A DNA stretch of 64,000 nucleotides, taken from the NCBI GenBank assembly GCA_007922195.1, contig ML681963.1:58910008-58974007 (forward strand), written 5' to 3'. The DNA comes from Podocnemis expansa. Its lineage: Eukaryota > Chordata > Testudines > Podocnemididae. The translations under genes and the position numbers were made by a program. A model generated the notes under the pieces. It had not been told where the DNA came from and ran no database searches. It saw only the letters and a list, made by a program, of their open reading frames with translations. This document shows, in pieces, positions 1-9,743 of the stretch (positions within the stretch are counted from its first letter, which is position 1; each line of letters begins with the position of its first letter).

Positions 1-2
1 AA

Positions 3-53
3 GCATCTGAGGAAGTGGGATCTTCTCCCACGAAAGCTCATGCAAAAAATAAA
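3..53 (+). repeat. PLE terminus fragment
   Basis: A fragment of the terminal repeat found at both ends of the Penelope-like element at 44035-46208. The visible signature is GCATCTGAGGAAGTGGGA followed by a CCCACGAAAGCTCATGC motif and an AAAAAATAAAT stretch. It is cut by the left window edge, and after position 53 the match is lost (CTGCCTGG instead of the usual GTTAGTC). Confidence 0.7.
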
Positions 54-214
54 TCTGCCTGGTTCTGGCAAACACCACCTTTTTGGTGGGGTCCTGCTCC
101 CCCTATACCAGGCAATGCCAGTGACCCAACTTGGTCAATTCACACACTACTCCTGGTCACAGCTCACAGCTGCCTGCTGGCAGCAGCTGGGGCCAGATTG
201 GGCCTAAGGGGGCA

Positions 215-315
215 GGGTATGTCTACACAGCAGACAATGTAGACATACCCTTAAACCGACTTAACAAGGTAGACTTTAAGTCACCTTAAAACTGCCCCCC
301 CATATAGACATAGCC
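215..315. mobile_element. Remnant of a Harbinger-type MITE
   Basis: The left end reads GGGTATGTCTACAC and the right end is the complement of GGCTATGTCTATA, the terminal signature of the Harbinger MITEs in this window. Positions 215-227 and 238-250 form perfect 13-bp inverted arms around a 10-bp loop, so either a very short element is nested here or an inner copy of the end was duplicated. No clear 3-bp duplication flanks 215-315. Confidence 0.45.
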
Positions 316-1051
316 TTTGACAGCTGAGGAAGACACCAAAGTTTCCAAACAGTGTTTGGGGAAGCAAAGTAGAAGAGGAAGGAAAGATCAAAAATACAGA
401 GAGGGCGGTAGAGATCGAAGGTGGAGGAGGAGAGACAGACACTTAGGACTTGGCAGGAAGAGACGCACCATCAGTGACATATCAGGGGAGCATGACTCTG
501 GATTCCAGCCTGTGGTGGGGTTAGTGGCCTGGATCTCAGAGGAGGAGCCACCCCCACTGACACCCCCAGTGGCTGTGCAGATCCATCCATCTCCCATCCC
601 CTCTGCCTTGGTGTTGGACATGAGGAGGGAGCTGTGGGGATCGTGGCCATGCTGGAGCCAGGCAACCAAAGGTGGAGCTCTGGAACAAAGCCTGTCATGG
701 CCTGGCCCCCACAGGCAGCCCCCTCATACATATATTTGTGCCCCCCCCCATTGGTAGCAGCATGGTCCCTTTTCCCACTCTGTTGTAGTCCCACTCCCTG
801 GTACACCTGCTGCCCTCACAGCAGAGGGAGAAAGTGGGGGAGAGCAAGAAATGGGCCTGCAGACACCCTCCCTCCCTGTGGGGTGCTGCCACCCACAGTT
901 CAGGGGTGCAAGTGTACATATTGACTCCCGGTGGCCAATGACCCAAATACCCCATCGCATGCCATTATCCATTAGAGGAGAGAGAGTGAGTCAATTAACA
1001 AATTCAGAAAGGAGAAGTAAGTCTGTAACAACTGTAACTAGAATAAGGTCA
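316..1051. other. Unassigned spacer, no gene recognised
   Basis: Purine-rich DNA (about 320-470) grades into GC-rich DNA (about 530-930). Open frames of 80-146 codons on both strands overlap each other and have biased, low-complexity composition (runs of Arg/Glu or Pro). I recognise no domain and see no splice or promoter context. Confidence 0.5.
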
Positions 1052-1316
1052 GGTCTATACAGGCAGTGAAATTCAGCAGCAGTAGACAAAAGTTATGCAA
1101 GCTACACAGAGTAGCTTGCATGACTCTGGTTGACTTCCTAATTCTTCTTCACTGTGGCGTCTTCACTGTGTTCCCATCAATGCAGCACTACACCACTTGA
1201 GAGAGTGGTTGTATTAAGTCAATTTCCAGATTGATTTAGTTGGTCTTAACTGATCACTAAAGTTGATCTGGAAAGATCAATCTGACAGAGGCAAATCTGC
1301 CACCATTGATGTAGAT
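1052..1316. mobile_element. Possible degenerate MITE with internal hairpins
   Basis: The ends resemble weak versions of the Harbinger MITE termini (GGTCTATACAG on the left, GTAGATGTAGCC on the right). Inside, 1095-1105 and 1111-1121 form perfect 11-bp arms (ATGCAAGCTAC and its complement) around ACAGA. A second, imperfect set of arms using GATC(A/T)ATCTG lies near 1230-1290. No target duplication was found. Confidence 0.35.
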
Positions 1317-1490
1317 GTAGCCTATGACAAATACTAAATTACATTTTTAAAACACATTCAGGAGAAAGCTGATTGACAATCCTACAGTTACAATGGTAAC
1401 CCATGAAAAGAGAGCACAGCAGCTTTGTTCCTTGACATTGCATGGGAGATGGCCTTGGGACTCGGGTGGAATGGTCGTTGAAGACTAGAA

Positions 1491-1665
1491 CAGTGGTTCT
1501 CAGCCCCTGTGTTGGGATACATTACTGTGTCACCACCCATTCGTAAATGTGTCACAGAGACAAGAGGCAGGGGCTGGATTTGGCTTGGGGTGGGCGGGCT
1601 GGTGTGTTTTGGAGTATTGTGCATGCTACCAAGTGTGTTGCAACTTGCAAAAGGGACTAGAAGAT
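1491..1665 (-). mobile_element. hAT-type non-autonomous element, right end decayed
   Basis: It begins CAGTGGTTCTCAG, the terminus of the better preserved copy at 51683-51894, and the interior matches that copy in the opposite orientation (TGTGTCACCACCC; ACCAAGTGTGTTGCAACTTGC). The right terminus has decayed beyond recognition, so the end coordinate is approximate. Confidence 0.6.
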
Positions 1666-1669
1666 CCTG

Positions 1670-3149
1670 GACTAGGAGACTTAGTCCTCAGGCTAGCTGG
1701 TGTGAATTTTAAAGCCCAGGCAACTGCAGTCAGGAAAACAAATATGGAAGCTTAAAAGCATCAGCATTATCACAGCAATACAGACAGATTCCCTGAACTA
1801 TACAGGAAAATAATAATAATAAAAAAACCCCATTCATTAGGCTGCCTGAAAATCAAGAGATGAAATTGCTTGAAAGTACAATGATGATCTTGTAAGGGAA
1901 GTCTGTTGAATAAATCTGCTTATACACATAGATGTCTAAGGATGGCCAAGGAAAGAAATTACATCAAGTAACTTCAAAGACAAAATAAAAAACAAACAAA
2001 ATCACATCAACCAAATAGATGGCAAAATGAAGTAAAGTTCAGGTAGGAATAAAAAGTTTCTCAGCCCAACTTTTCCAGTAAGATGAAATGAAACAGACAG
2101 CCTGAAAAATGAACAAAGTCATCTCAAACCACCAAGGTCCAGGGGAACATCAACGTGAATTCAATGTTTGTAAAAAGACAAGGAGGAAAACAGGTATCAG
2201 CAGAAGAACAGAAATAAACATGGACAGAGAATTGCTAAAAGTACTGAAGTGACCAGAGCTTGAATCACTTGCAAAATTTCCAGCTTAAGGTCAGTTTGGG
2301 GAAGAATACTAGACAGATACAACACTAACAACATATGAATAGGTTACCAATTCTGTCCAATCAATTCTGGAGTATACTTTTCAAACAACAGTTTTCTCTC
2401 CATGAAGTATTCCAGCGTAGCATGGTGTGGTTCTCTCTTACATAGCCTATTTTTAACCTGATGAATTAAAATAGGAGTTTTTACATCTCCATGAAATTTA
2501 CATAATAATCCATTCTCATCACTGACAGCGTATATATCCTACTCAGACAACTAAACAGTTTTATGAACTTCCTGCTCTGCAATTGTGATGGCCACTAGAT
2601 CCCAAATTTAAACTGCTACTGCAGACTTCAAGAAGTGTCTGTCACAACTAATCTATTTTGATGTCCATTATGAAACCCTCCTGGGGTAAAATAATCCACA
2701 GACACAAGACAGTTTCACCTCCACTAGAAGGGTTTTAAAAATGAAATTAGACATGTTTTTGAGGCAAAAATCTTTTCCAGTTAACTCCCTGGTTCTTGCA
2801 CATATTCTTATAGAATTTGTGGCCAAAGGAACCACCTCTAAACCATTTCCCATCATCTCCTCTTATCTGTCAACTTAGATTGGGTTTTTCTTGTAGCACT
2901 ACTTGGCCTATATTGAGAGGATAACAAACAAACAAACAAACTCTGTCTACTGTTCTGGATCTGGAACTGCAATGCAAAAAATCAAAATCTACTGCATTTC
3001 TTCCATTCTTTCAAAAAACTTGGTTAGTTCAACAGACACCATTCCCTGTTACCTGAATCACTTACTACATTGCAAGGGCTATAGGAATTTAACACAAGAA
3101 TGGTTTTATTCACTCACCTATTGACATAATATACTAAGACTTCTAAAAG
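1670..3149. other. AT-rich spacer, no gene recognised
   Basis: AT-rich sequence with short poly-A and AATAAT stretches and an (AAAC)n-like run near 2924-2940. Open frames are below 75 codons and look random. I see no repeat family here that I can name. Confidence 0.5.
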
Positions 3150-4225
3150 GCTCTGATTTGGTACCACACAACATTTTAATTAAAAACATTAGAAAGATTA
3201 AAATTAACATGGCACACATTAAGTGGATTAAAAACTGGCTAACTGATGGACCTCAAAAAGTAATTGTAAATGGAGAATTGTCATAAAGCAAGTCTGTTTT
3301 CAGGGGTGTCCTGCAGAGAGAAGTTATTAGCACTACACAATTAATATTTTTTATTAATGAGCTGGAAGAAAGCATAAAATCATCACAGGTAAAGTTTGCA
3401 GATGCCAAAATAAAGTAAGAGGAATGGTAAACAATGAAGATAACAGGTCACAATTCAGAGTGCAAACAAGGGTTTTAATATGGTTAAATGTAAAACTATA
3501 CATCTAGGACCAAAGAATGGTAGCCATACTTACAAGATGGGGAACTGTCTCCTGGGAATAAGTGACTCTGAAAAAGATCCAGGGATCATGATGGATAATC
3601 AAGTGAACATTAGCTCCCAGTGTGATGCTGTGACCAGAACTGCTAATGCAGTCATGGGACACATATGCAGGAATCTTGACTAGGAGTAGAGAGATTATTT
3701 TATCACTGTATTTGCCACTGGTGGAACCCTGCTGAAATACTGTGTCCACTCTCATGTCCACAATTCAAGAAGGATGTTGATAAACTAGGGACGGTTCAGA
3801 GAACAGTCACAAGAATGATTAAAGGACTAGAAAACATACCTTACAGAGATAAACTCAAGGAGCTGAGTCTAATTATCTTAAAAGAAGAAGATTCTGGGGC
3901 GAGTTTATTACCATCTATAAAGTACAGTATCTGGAAAACAAATATTTAATAATAGACATTTCAACAGGAATCAAGGGCTGGAAGCTGAAGCCTGGACAAA
4001 TTGAGACTTGAAGTAATGGATATATTTGTAATGGTGACATAATTAAGCATTTCAACAATTTACCCAGGATTGTGGCAGATTCTCCATCACTGATCACTTT
4101 TCAATCAAGACTGGATATTTTTCTAACAGACTTGTTCCAGGAAGTATTTTGGGGGCATTCTATGGCCTGTCTTACACACACAATATTCTCTTCTGGCGTT
4201 GGAATCTATGAATCTCTATTTTCCC
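3150..4225 (+). mobile_element. Old, degraded CR1-like LINE copy
   Basis: Scattered frames match the reverse-transcriptase end of CR1 LINEs. The clearest is 3480-3683, which has the 'hLGP...G' and 'SEKDPGIMMDNQVNISSQCDAV' type pattern that corresponds to the conserved region in the younger copy at 12255-13056. Further matches (KRVQ-like 'TVQRTVTRMIKGLE' in broken frame near 3790-3830) and a 3' end resembling the CR1 terminus ('GGAATCTATGAATCTCT' near 4200-4220) follow. Many frameshifts and stops separate the blocks, so this copy is much older than the second one. Boundaries are approximate. Confidence 0.65.
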
Positions 4226-4639
4226 AAAGTCTTAGGGGCAGATTCCCAGAAAAAGTCAAAATTTCGATGCTGAGTCCAACATATCTAGCCAAATACTTGA
4301 GTTGAACCCAAAGAATTATTTTCCCACTACATGTAAGTAAATTCCCCTTAAAATAACAGACTTAGAGGGTCTTCAGGCAAGTGAGAGCAGGTGTAACAAT
4401 TTGAACAAGAGTAGTTGGAGTCCTCTTGTAAAACATTGTCCTAGGATTTTTCGTTGTTCTGTTTTTAAACAACATATGGGTATAACTGGAATAACAATCT
4501 CATGTTGCTGCTGAGATATTTAAACCTCCTGAGATGTTTTTACATAAATCCACACTTCTTACATTGTTACATTGATTCCAAATAACAGTTTGTTTACAAA
4601 ATCCTGCATTTAACTAAATATAAAATGTCTGTTTATTTG

Positions 4640-5260
4640 GGGGACTGTGCTTATCCTAGCTGCCTGCCAGGAAAGGCTGGGAGCTTCTTAATAACACTTT
4701 AATCCCTAATCCCTTTAGCGCCCTTCAACCCTTAACCAGGGGGAAGGGCTATTTAGGGAGAACCAGGGTTTAAAAAGCACCCTGCTAAGCGATGAGCAGG
4801 GGCAACTAGCAGGGAGGTTTTTTTGAAGGTGTTTGGAGGGGCGGGTGCAGAAACCCCATCCCAGCTTTCATCAATTACAAAGATTTGTGGCAGGTTCACG
4901 CAGCATCAGGCCAGAAGGTGAAGGAAGTTTCTTTTTTTCTGCTTCTGCTTCCACCATGCCTCAAACTGAAGAAATATTCCCAGCTGTGGACAACACTGGT
5001 GGAGAAGGCACAGTTTGTACTAGCTACCTTGACTAAGGAAGTGCACTTCTTTTTGTAATTCAAGTTCACAGTTCAAAACTTGAGAGTCTTGTTAGATCTG
5101 TGACTGTTCCTGGTTGCTTGGGCAAAGAGCACTTTCTCCATCTGTACATAGCGAGAAGAGTGTGACCTTGTCTTTCAGATATTGCAGCTAGCCAAGACTT
5201 TTATCAGCTCTAATTGAGACTTGCTTCAATGCATTGTGCATAGAGACCATTTTGGAGCTT
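4640..5260 (+). other. Unclassified repeat-like block with promoter-like sequence
   Basis: Composition and layout suggest a possible long terminal repeat: tandem CCCTAAT-like units near 4700-4720, a TTTAAAAAG box near 4769 and a purine-poor downstream segment. No primer-binding site, polypurine tract, partner repeat or retroelement protein is visible nearby, so an LTR remains a guess. The small open frame at 4833-5036 is not recognisable. Confidence 0.2.
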
Positions 5261-5376
5261 ACATTAGGGCAGGTTGTGGCCACTTGCTTATAGAGTTGTT
5301 CTTCACACAGAGAACGCATTATCCACACTCCACAAACTGTACTTACTTCCACTGAGATCCCAGGTAGAGTTTAAAG

Positions 5377-5762
5377 CAAGGGTCTGCAACCTGTGGCTTT
5401 GCAGCCACATGTGGCTCTTTGGCTGCCCCTTTGTGGTTCTGGACTCTGGGCCCTTCATCACCACCAGGGGACCCTGCGGGTGGTCCACTTCTGGTTCCAG
5501 GCCACCCTCCCTGCTACCAGGGGACCTGCAAGTGCTCCATGTGAGGGTCTGGGCTCCTGACAACCACCTGGGGACCCTGTGGGTGGCCTGTAACGGGTTT
5601 CGCCTCCCCTTTACCCACCAGGGAACCCTACAGCAGGCACCCTGGCACAACTCCCCCAACCCCCAACCAGGAGGCTACACCCATAGTGGCTCTCAAAACA
5701 CTTGGTTATTGAAGGAAATTTTAAAAAATGGCTCTTCGTATCTTTTGGGTTGCTGACCCCTG
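5377..5762 (+). mobile_element. hAT-type non-autonomous element
   Basis: The left end is CAAGGGTCTGCAACC and the right end is the complement of CAGGGGTCAGCAACCC. The interior contains the GCAGCCACATGTGGCTCTTT block also present in the copy at 58733-58950. Flanking 8-mers GTTTAAAG and GTTTTAGA match at only 5 of 8 positions, so the duplication is decayed or the ends are off by a little. Long open frames inside (5274-5756 and 5303-5659) are by-products of GC-rich, low-complexity DNA. Confidence 0.7.
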
Positions 5763-6084
5763 GTTTTAGATGTTGAATTTGCTCTCTAATGCTCTAACTA
5801 GTCTGGGACCTGTGCTGTACAATGAGTGCCTATATGCAGGTGATAAGTTTTGTAGTATGTTTCCACCAGACAGATACAAAGGGAAATACTAAAGATTAAC
5901 TATGTTACTGAAACCTCACAAAGTTTATGCTAAAAAGCAGCTTAAAGTTTAGAAAAACAATAGGAGCCATAAAAACTTAATAGAAATAGAATAAAAGAGG
6001 GCAGGTGACTAGGAAGAATTTAAAAGAAAAAATACACAAAAACAGGGGGAGCCAGACAAGAATTAGGGCTATGTTCACACGTAA

Positions 6085-6190
6085 ACTGTTATTTCGAAAT
6101 AAGTTATTTCAAAATGAGTTATTTTGAAATAAAGGCCTTATTTTGAAATAAGTTAGTTCGAATTAAAAAAATGTTAATTCGAATTAAGGG
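6085..6190. repeat. Left subterminal palindrome array of the Harbinger element
   Basis: Successive units read TTATTTCGAAATAA, TTATTTCAAAATGAG, TTATTTTGAAATAA, then AGTTCGAATTAA and TTAATTCGAATTAA. Deviations from the palindrome are mostly CG to TG or CA, as expected from CpG decay. Subterminal repeats in DNA transposons often bind the element's own proteins; that role here is an inference. Confidence 0.85.
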
Positions 6191-6397
6191 AATCCCTCAA
6201 AGCAAAATAACATGCCCTGTGCGTGGACATGCTATTTTGCTTCAGGAAAGGGGCAGCATGGGAGGTGTGGCAACATGGCCAGCTCACTGTGCCATGTTGC
6301 CAGCCATGTTGGCAGCCATTTTGCCAGCAATTCACATAAAAGCAGGAACTGACCTCCCCTTCTTGTTCACTGTGACTCCCAGGAGCTTGCAAGAGAG

Positions 6398-7570
6398 ATG
6401 GCTATGGATGCTCCCCGGCCCCCATACCTTCCTCGAGCACTTGGTAGCCCCGCTGCTAGCCTGCAGGGTGCTGTCTTGCTTTGGGACACACTCTTCCCTG
6501 ATGCCAGTGAGCCCAGGGATGAGCCCCAAACCACTGTCTCAGTGGCCCTCCCAGCAGCAATAGCTCCCTGTCCCCCTTCTATGCCACGGTGCATCTGGGC
6601 ACTGGGCACCAGCATGGACTGCTGGGAGTGGGTTGTCCTGAGAACCTGGAGTAATGAGCAGTGGAGAAGGAACTTCTGGGTGATCAAGGAGACCATCACC
6701 CACCTCGTCGCCGAGCTCACCCCAGTCCTGTGCTGAACGGACACAGTGATGAGGGCAGCCATCCCCGTGGACAAGAGAGTGGCCATCTCTCTCTGGAAAA
6801 TGGCCACTCCCGAGTTCCACAGGTCCGTTGCCCAGCTCTTCAGCATTGGGAGGTCCACCGTCGGGGAACTGCTGCTGCAGGTCACCCAAGCCATCAACAC
6901 GGTCCTGCTGCCACACCTCATCACCCAGGGAGTGCTGCAGAACACCATCGCTGGCCTCACCGAGTACCGGAACAGGAAGGGATACCACTCGGTCATCCTG
7001 CAGGCCCTTGTGGACCATTGGGGCATCATTCAGAACAGCCACGTCGGATGGCCGGGGAGGGCGCACGATTCCAGGGTGCTGCGCAACTCCTCCCTGTACT
7101 GGCGCATGGAGGCTGGCACCTTCTTCCCCCGCCATAATATCACCATTGGAGAAGTCGAGGTGCCCATCCTCATTGTTTCGGATGTGGGCTACCCCCTCCG
7201 CCCCTGGCTCATGCGCCCCTACATGGGACCTCAGGATGCCGGACAGCAGCTTTTTAACTGCCGCCTCAGCTGCTGCCACCAGGTGTTTGAGCAGGCATTC
7301 AGCAGACTGAAAGCCCACTGGAGGTGCTTCCTCACGTGCCTGCACCTCGCTGAGGACAGAATCGCACAGGTCATCAGTGCCTGCATGGCGCTGCATAACC
7401 TCTGCGAGCTCCGGAGTGAGCCAGTACCTGCCCTGTGGGAGGTTGAGGCAGAGCTCGTTGGTGCCCGGTTCCAGCAGCCAGAGTTGTTGGCCCCTAGGGA
7501 GCGATTGCCACCCAGAGTGAATGCAGTGCGGGAAGCACTGAGGGACCTGTTTGTCCAGGAGGACATTTGA
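6398..7570 (+). pseudogene. Harbinger DDE transposase, broken by a stop and a missing block
   Basis: A HARBI1-like nuclease of the DDE_Tnp_4 family that would cut and join transposon ends in the nucleus. One frame runs from ATG 6398 to TGA 7568-7570, interrupted only by TGA at 6734-6736 (codon 113), where a CGA arginine codon with CpG decay is a likely ancestor. After the stop, from Met 6746, recognisable blocks are a helix-turn-helix-like segment (residues 8-50), NRKGYHS (76-82), the VGWPGRAHDSRV block (100-111), the second catalytic Asp in SDVGYPL (D146), the Glu in FEQAFSRLK (E182) and ALHNLCE (215-221). The first catalytic block, normally a DGTH motif just before NRKGY, is absent: residue 71 goes straight to TEYRNRKGY, which suggests an in-frame loss of roughly 30 codons. 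A polyadenylation signal follows 90 bases on. Confidence 0.93.
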
Positions 7571-7658
7571 GGGCCAGGCCTGCCCCACCACACCACCCGC
7601 TCCCCCGTTCTCCCACAGCCAGCCCCCACTCATCCCACTCCCATCCTGAACCCAACCC

Positions 7659-7664
7659 AATAAA
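7659..7664 (+). promoter_or_regulatory. Polyadenylation signal of the transposase gene
   Basis: AATAAA lies about 90 bases after the transposase stop codon, followed by A-rich and TG-containing sequence. The position fits an mRNA 3' end for the Harbinger transposase. Confidence 0.65.
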
Positions 7665-7753
7665 ACACTGAACTCAAACTATTAACATGGATGAACTTGG
7701 TTTATTTACAGGGATTAGGGAAGGCAAAGCTTGGGAGGCAAGAAGGGTTGAGT

Positions 7754-7890
7754 GGGGGCACAACAGGGGGCTTCAGTGGGTCAGGGGATGTGGGTGGGGG
7801 CACAACAGGAGGCACTAAACTTGGTCAGGGGATGTGGGCGGGGGCACAACAGGGGAGTTTCAGTGGGTCAGGGGATGGGGTCTGGGGACA
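7754..7890. repeat. Tandem repeat, about 43 bp by three
   Basis: Three units each begin GGGGGCACAACAGG and end GGTCAGGGGATG, with a partial fourth unit. The array sits between the two convergent Harbinger genes, a short distance beyond the transposase polyadenylation signal. Open frames through it are Gly-rich low complexity, not genes. Confidence 0.85.
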
Positions 7891-7987
7891 ACCAAGGGGG
7901 CATATTAGGGGGAAAGCACCCCTGGTGCATGCCCCGCAGCCCCACGGCCTTCCCCAAGTCCACCCCGGGTCCGGGGACACCAGCGGC

Positions 7988-8331
7988 TAGGGACGCTGGG
8001 GTCCCCAGGGGCAGGTTCTTCCTGGTCTGGGGGAGGCAAGGCGGGTGGCAAGCTGGAGGGTGACTGTGTGGAGGTTCTCCAGCACGGTCGCCTGCCGCTC
8101 CATCACTGCTGCCTGGCACTCGACGACGGCCACGAAGCGGTCATTTCCAGCCGCGGCACACTGGAGCTGGCAGATGGCTGTGTCCTGCCACCTGCCCTGC
8201 TCCAGACACCAGGCCCAGGACAAGTCTTCGGCCCTCTGGCCAAAGTGAAGGAGGCTGGCCAGGATGTTGTCCCGGCTTTGATGGGCTTGCCTCCCGTGAC
8301 GGGCGGTGGTTGGCAGGCTCCTCAGGGAAGG
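7988..8331 (-). pseudogene. Likely second exon of the Harbinger Myb-like protein
   Basis: On the minus strand a frame is open from about 8331 to a stop at 7987-7989. It encodes an Ala/Glu/Gln-rich, helical-looking tail (for example VECQAAVMERQATVLENL), the kind of coiled-coil tail seen in Harbinger DNA-binding proteins. It starts just after a pyrimidine-rich CACCCACCAG acceptor. A GTGAGT donor lies at 8809-8814 (minus), giving a possible 477-bp intron. The simple join leaves the frame shifted (exon one ends in phase 1, this frame starts in phase 0), so either another site is used or the copy carries a frameshift. Confidence 0.45.
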
Positions 8332-8494
8332 CTGGTGGGTGGGCGCATGAGTTGCAGGGCAGAAGGGAGAACAGTTACTGACAGGCTACAGGCATGGTGT
8401 GTGCAGCCTGTGAGCTGCAAACAGCCCTGCCCTGACAGCCAGCAGGTTTCCCAATCTGTGTGCTGTGTACACTGTACTCAGGGGGCATGTGGCC

Positions 8495-9361
8495 TCATGG
8501 CCCACAGTAATGGGCTGTCCTCAGCAGCATGTGGCCTGGGAAGTCTCCCAAGGCCAAGTGCCAGCAGTGCTGGCTGCAGGCTCTCTGCCCTGCATGTTGC
8601 CACATCGTCCTATTGCCACCCCCGTGTTGAAGGACCCCTATCCTGTTTGGACCCAGGACCCTGTATGCACATGGCTCCCTGCCACCCACACCTACAGGAG
8701 AGCCTGTGCACCCCACCCCCTGGGCCCGAGCCCCACCATCCCATGGCTCTGCCCCCCTTGGTACCCATGTCTTCAATGGCTGGGCCTCCCTGCTTGGGGG
8801 GGGGAACCACTCACCAACTGGGATGCCTGCTGTCTGCCATGACATCCCCTCCAGGGTGGCTTCCTCCTCCTCCGGTGGCTCCTCCTTAGGGCTGGTGGCA
8901 TGCTCCTCCCAGGCAGGGATCAGCTCTGGGCTAGCAGGTGGTGCAGTGCTGGGCCGGCTGCTGTCCCCAATGTCCAGGGGTTCCTCATGGTCAGAGGAGG
9001 CCCCCTCCGGCTCTGTGGATGACATGGCCAGGGTATGGGGCTCCCCAGAGACCACTGGCAACGACGGCAGGCCACTGGGCTCCTGGGCCAGAAACACGTG
9101 GAGCTCCTTATAAAAGGGGCAGCCGGTGGCAGCTGCTGCCCCATGGAGCTGCCTTGCCTCCCTGGCCCAGGCGTAGTACTGCCGCAGGATTTTAACTTTT
9201 GAGCACACCTGCTCAGTTGTGTGCTCGTACCCCTCAGCAGACAGGGCCTCAGTGATGTCCTGGTACATATCGATGTTCTGATGACGTGCCCGGAACCTGG
9301 CCCTGATGTCCTCACTGCCCCATATCCTGAGGAGGCAGAGGGTCTCCTCCCTGGACCACAC
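8495..9361 (-). CDS. Myb/SANT-like DNA-binding protein of the Harbinger element
   Basis: The second Harbinger protein. In studied elements of this superfamily such proteins bind transposon ends and help the transposase enter the nucleus. Residues 2-90 form a trihelix/Myb_DNA-bind_4-type domain: W2 in MWSREE, a helix with LLRIWG, then DITEAL, TEQVCSKVKILRQYY and the CPFYKELHVFL end. Residues 90-185 are acidic and Ser/Pro-rich linker (SSDHEEPLD, KEEPPEEEEATLEG). The frame beyond about residue 182 probably reads into an intron, because GTGAGT follows at 8814-8809 and the remaining residues are Trp/Gly/Pro-rich with no domain. Convergent with the transposase. The frame is open, so it could be translated, but no expression evidence exists. 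Confidence 0.88.
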   Translation of the reverse strand: MWSREETLCLLRIWGSEDIRARFRARHQNIDMYQDITEALSAEGYEHTTEQVCSKVKILRQYYAWAREARQLHGAAAATGCPFYKELHVFLAQEPSGLPSLPVVSGEPHTLAMSSTEPEGASSDHEEPLDIGDSSRPSTAPPASPELIPAWEEHATSPKEEPPEEEEATLEGMSWQTAGIPVGEWFPPPSREAQPLKTWVPRGAEPWDGGARAQGVGCTGSPVGVGGREPCAYRVLGPNRIGVLQHGGGNRTMWQHAGQRACSQHCWHLALGDFPGHMLLRTAHYCGP

Positions 9362-9504
9362 TGGGGACTGGCGTCACCCCTCTGACCCAGAGGGACAAGC
9401 CTGTGCCGTGCTGCCTGTCGCCTGCTGGCACGAGGCACCAGGCTGGCAAGGCACTTCCTGGCCCAGAGCACCCTGGGAGGAAGAAGGTCAAGCCAAGCCG
9501 GAAT

Positions 9505-9720
9505 CGAAATAGCCGTTGTTTTGAAACAACGTGTCCAAACGCTGTTGTTTCAAAACAACTGTTTCGAAACAACGGCTATTTCGATTTCCCGCTAGGTTTT
9601 ACTGTTTCAGAACAACTGCCGTTATTTCGAAACAACAGGACCCATTGTTTTGAAATAATGATACATCGTGTGGACATAAGAAATTTTATTTCAAAACAAC
9701 AGCTGTTGTTTTGAAATAAA
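9505..9720. repeat. Right subterminal palindrome array of the Harbinger element
   Basis: Units alternate between TTGTTTCGAAACAA-like palindromes (for example ACTGTTTCGAAACAACGG) and TTATTTCGAAATAA-like ones, spaced 10-30 bp. The right end therefore uses mostly the GTTTCGAAAC variant while the left end uses the ATTTCGAAAT and AATTCGAATT variants. Decay is mainly CG to TG/CA. Confidence 0.85.
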
Positions 9721-9743
9721 ACTGTCATCTGAACACAGCCTAG

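Larger units (their letters stand above)
6067..9740 (+). mobile_element. Two-gene PIF/Harbinger DNA transposon
   Basis: A complete 3.7-kb element. It starts GGCTATGTTCACAC and ends with the complement of GGCTGTGTTCAG, and a 3-bp TAG flanks both sides (6064-6066, 9741-9743), in line with the 3-bp duplications of this superfamily (usually TTA or TAA). It encodes a DDE transposase on the plus strand and a Myb/SANT-like protein on the minus strand, convergent, which is the two-protein arrangement known for Harbinger elements. About 120 bp inside the left end and 230 bp inside the right end are built of short palindromes with TTCGAA centres. The stop codon and apparent internal deletion in the transposase make this copy inactive on its own. 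Confidence 0.93.

Noticed and set aside
4640..5260. A solo LTR with TTTAAAAAG promoter
   Set aside because: No matching partner, duplication or terminal TG...CA could be fixed. Kept only as an unclassified low-confidence block.
6085..6190. A CRISPR-like or satellite array
   Set aside because: The repeats are palindromic transposon subterminal words without regular spacers, and their copies elsewhere are inside MITEs.
6661..7310. Further plus-strand frames (6661-7137 and 6828-7310)
   Set aside because: They overlap the transposase in other frames and have no recognisable motif.
6539..7660. A 373-codon open frame on the minus strand, the longest in the window
   Set aside because: It is antisense to the Harbinger transposase, whose conserved motifs are on the plus strand. 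The frame is open because of GC-rich codon use.
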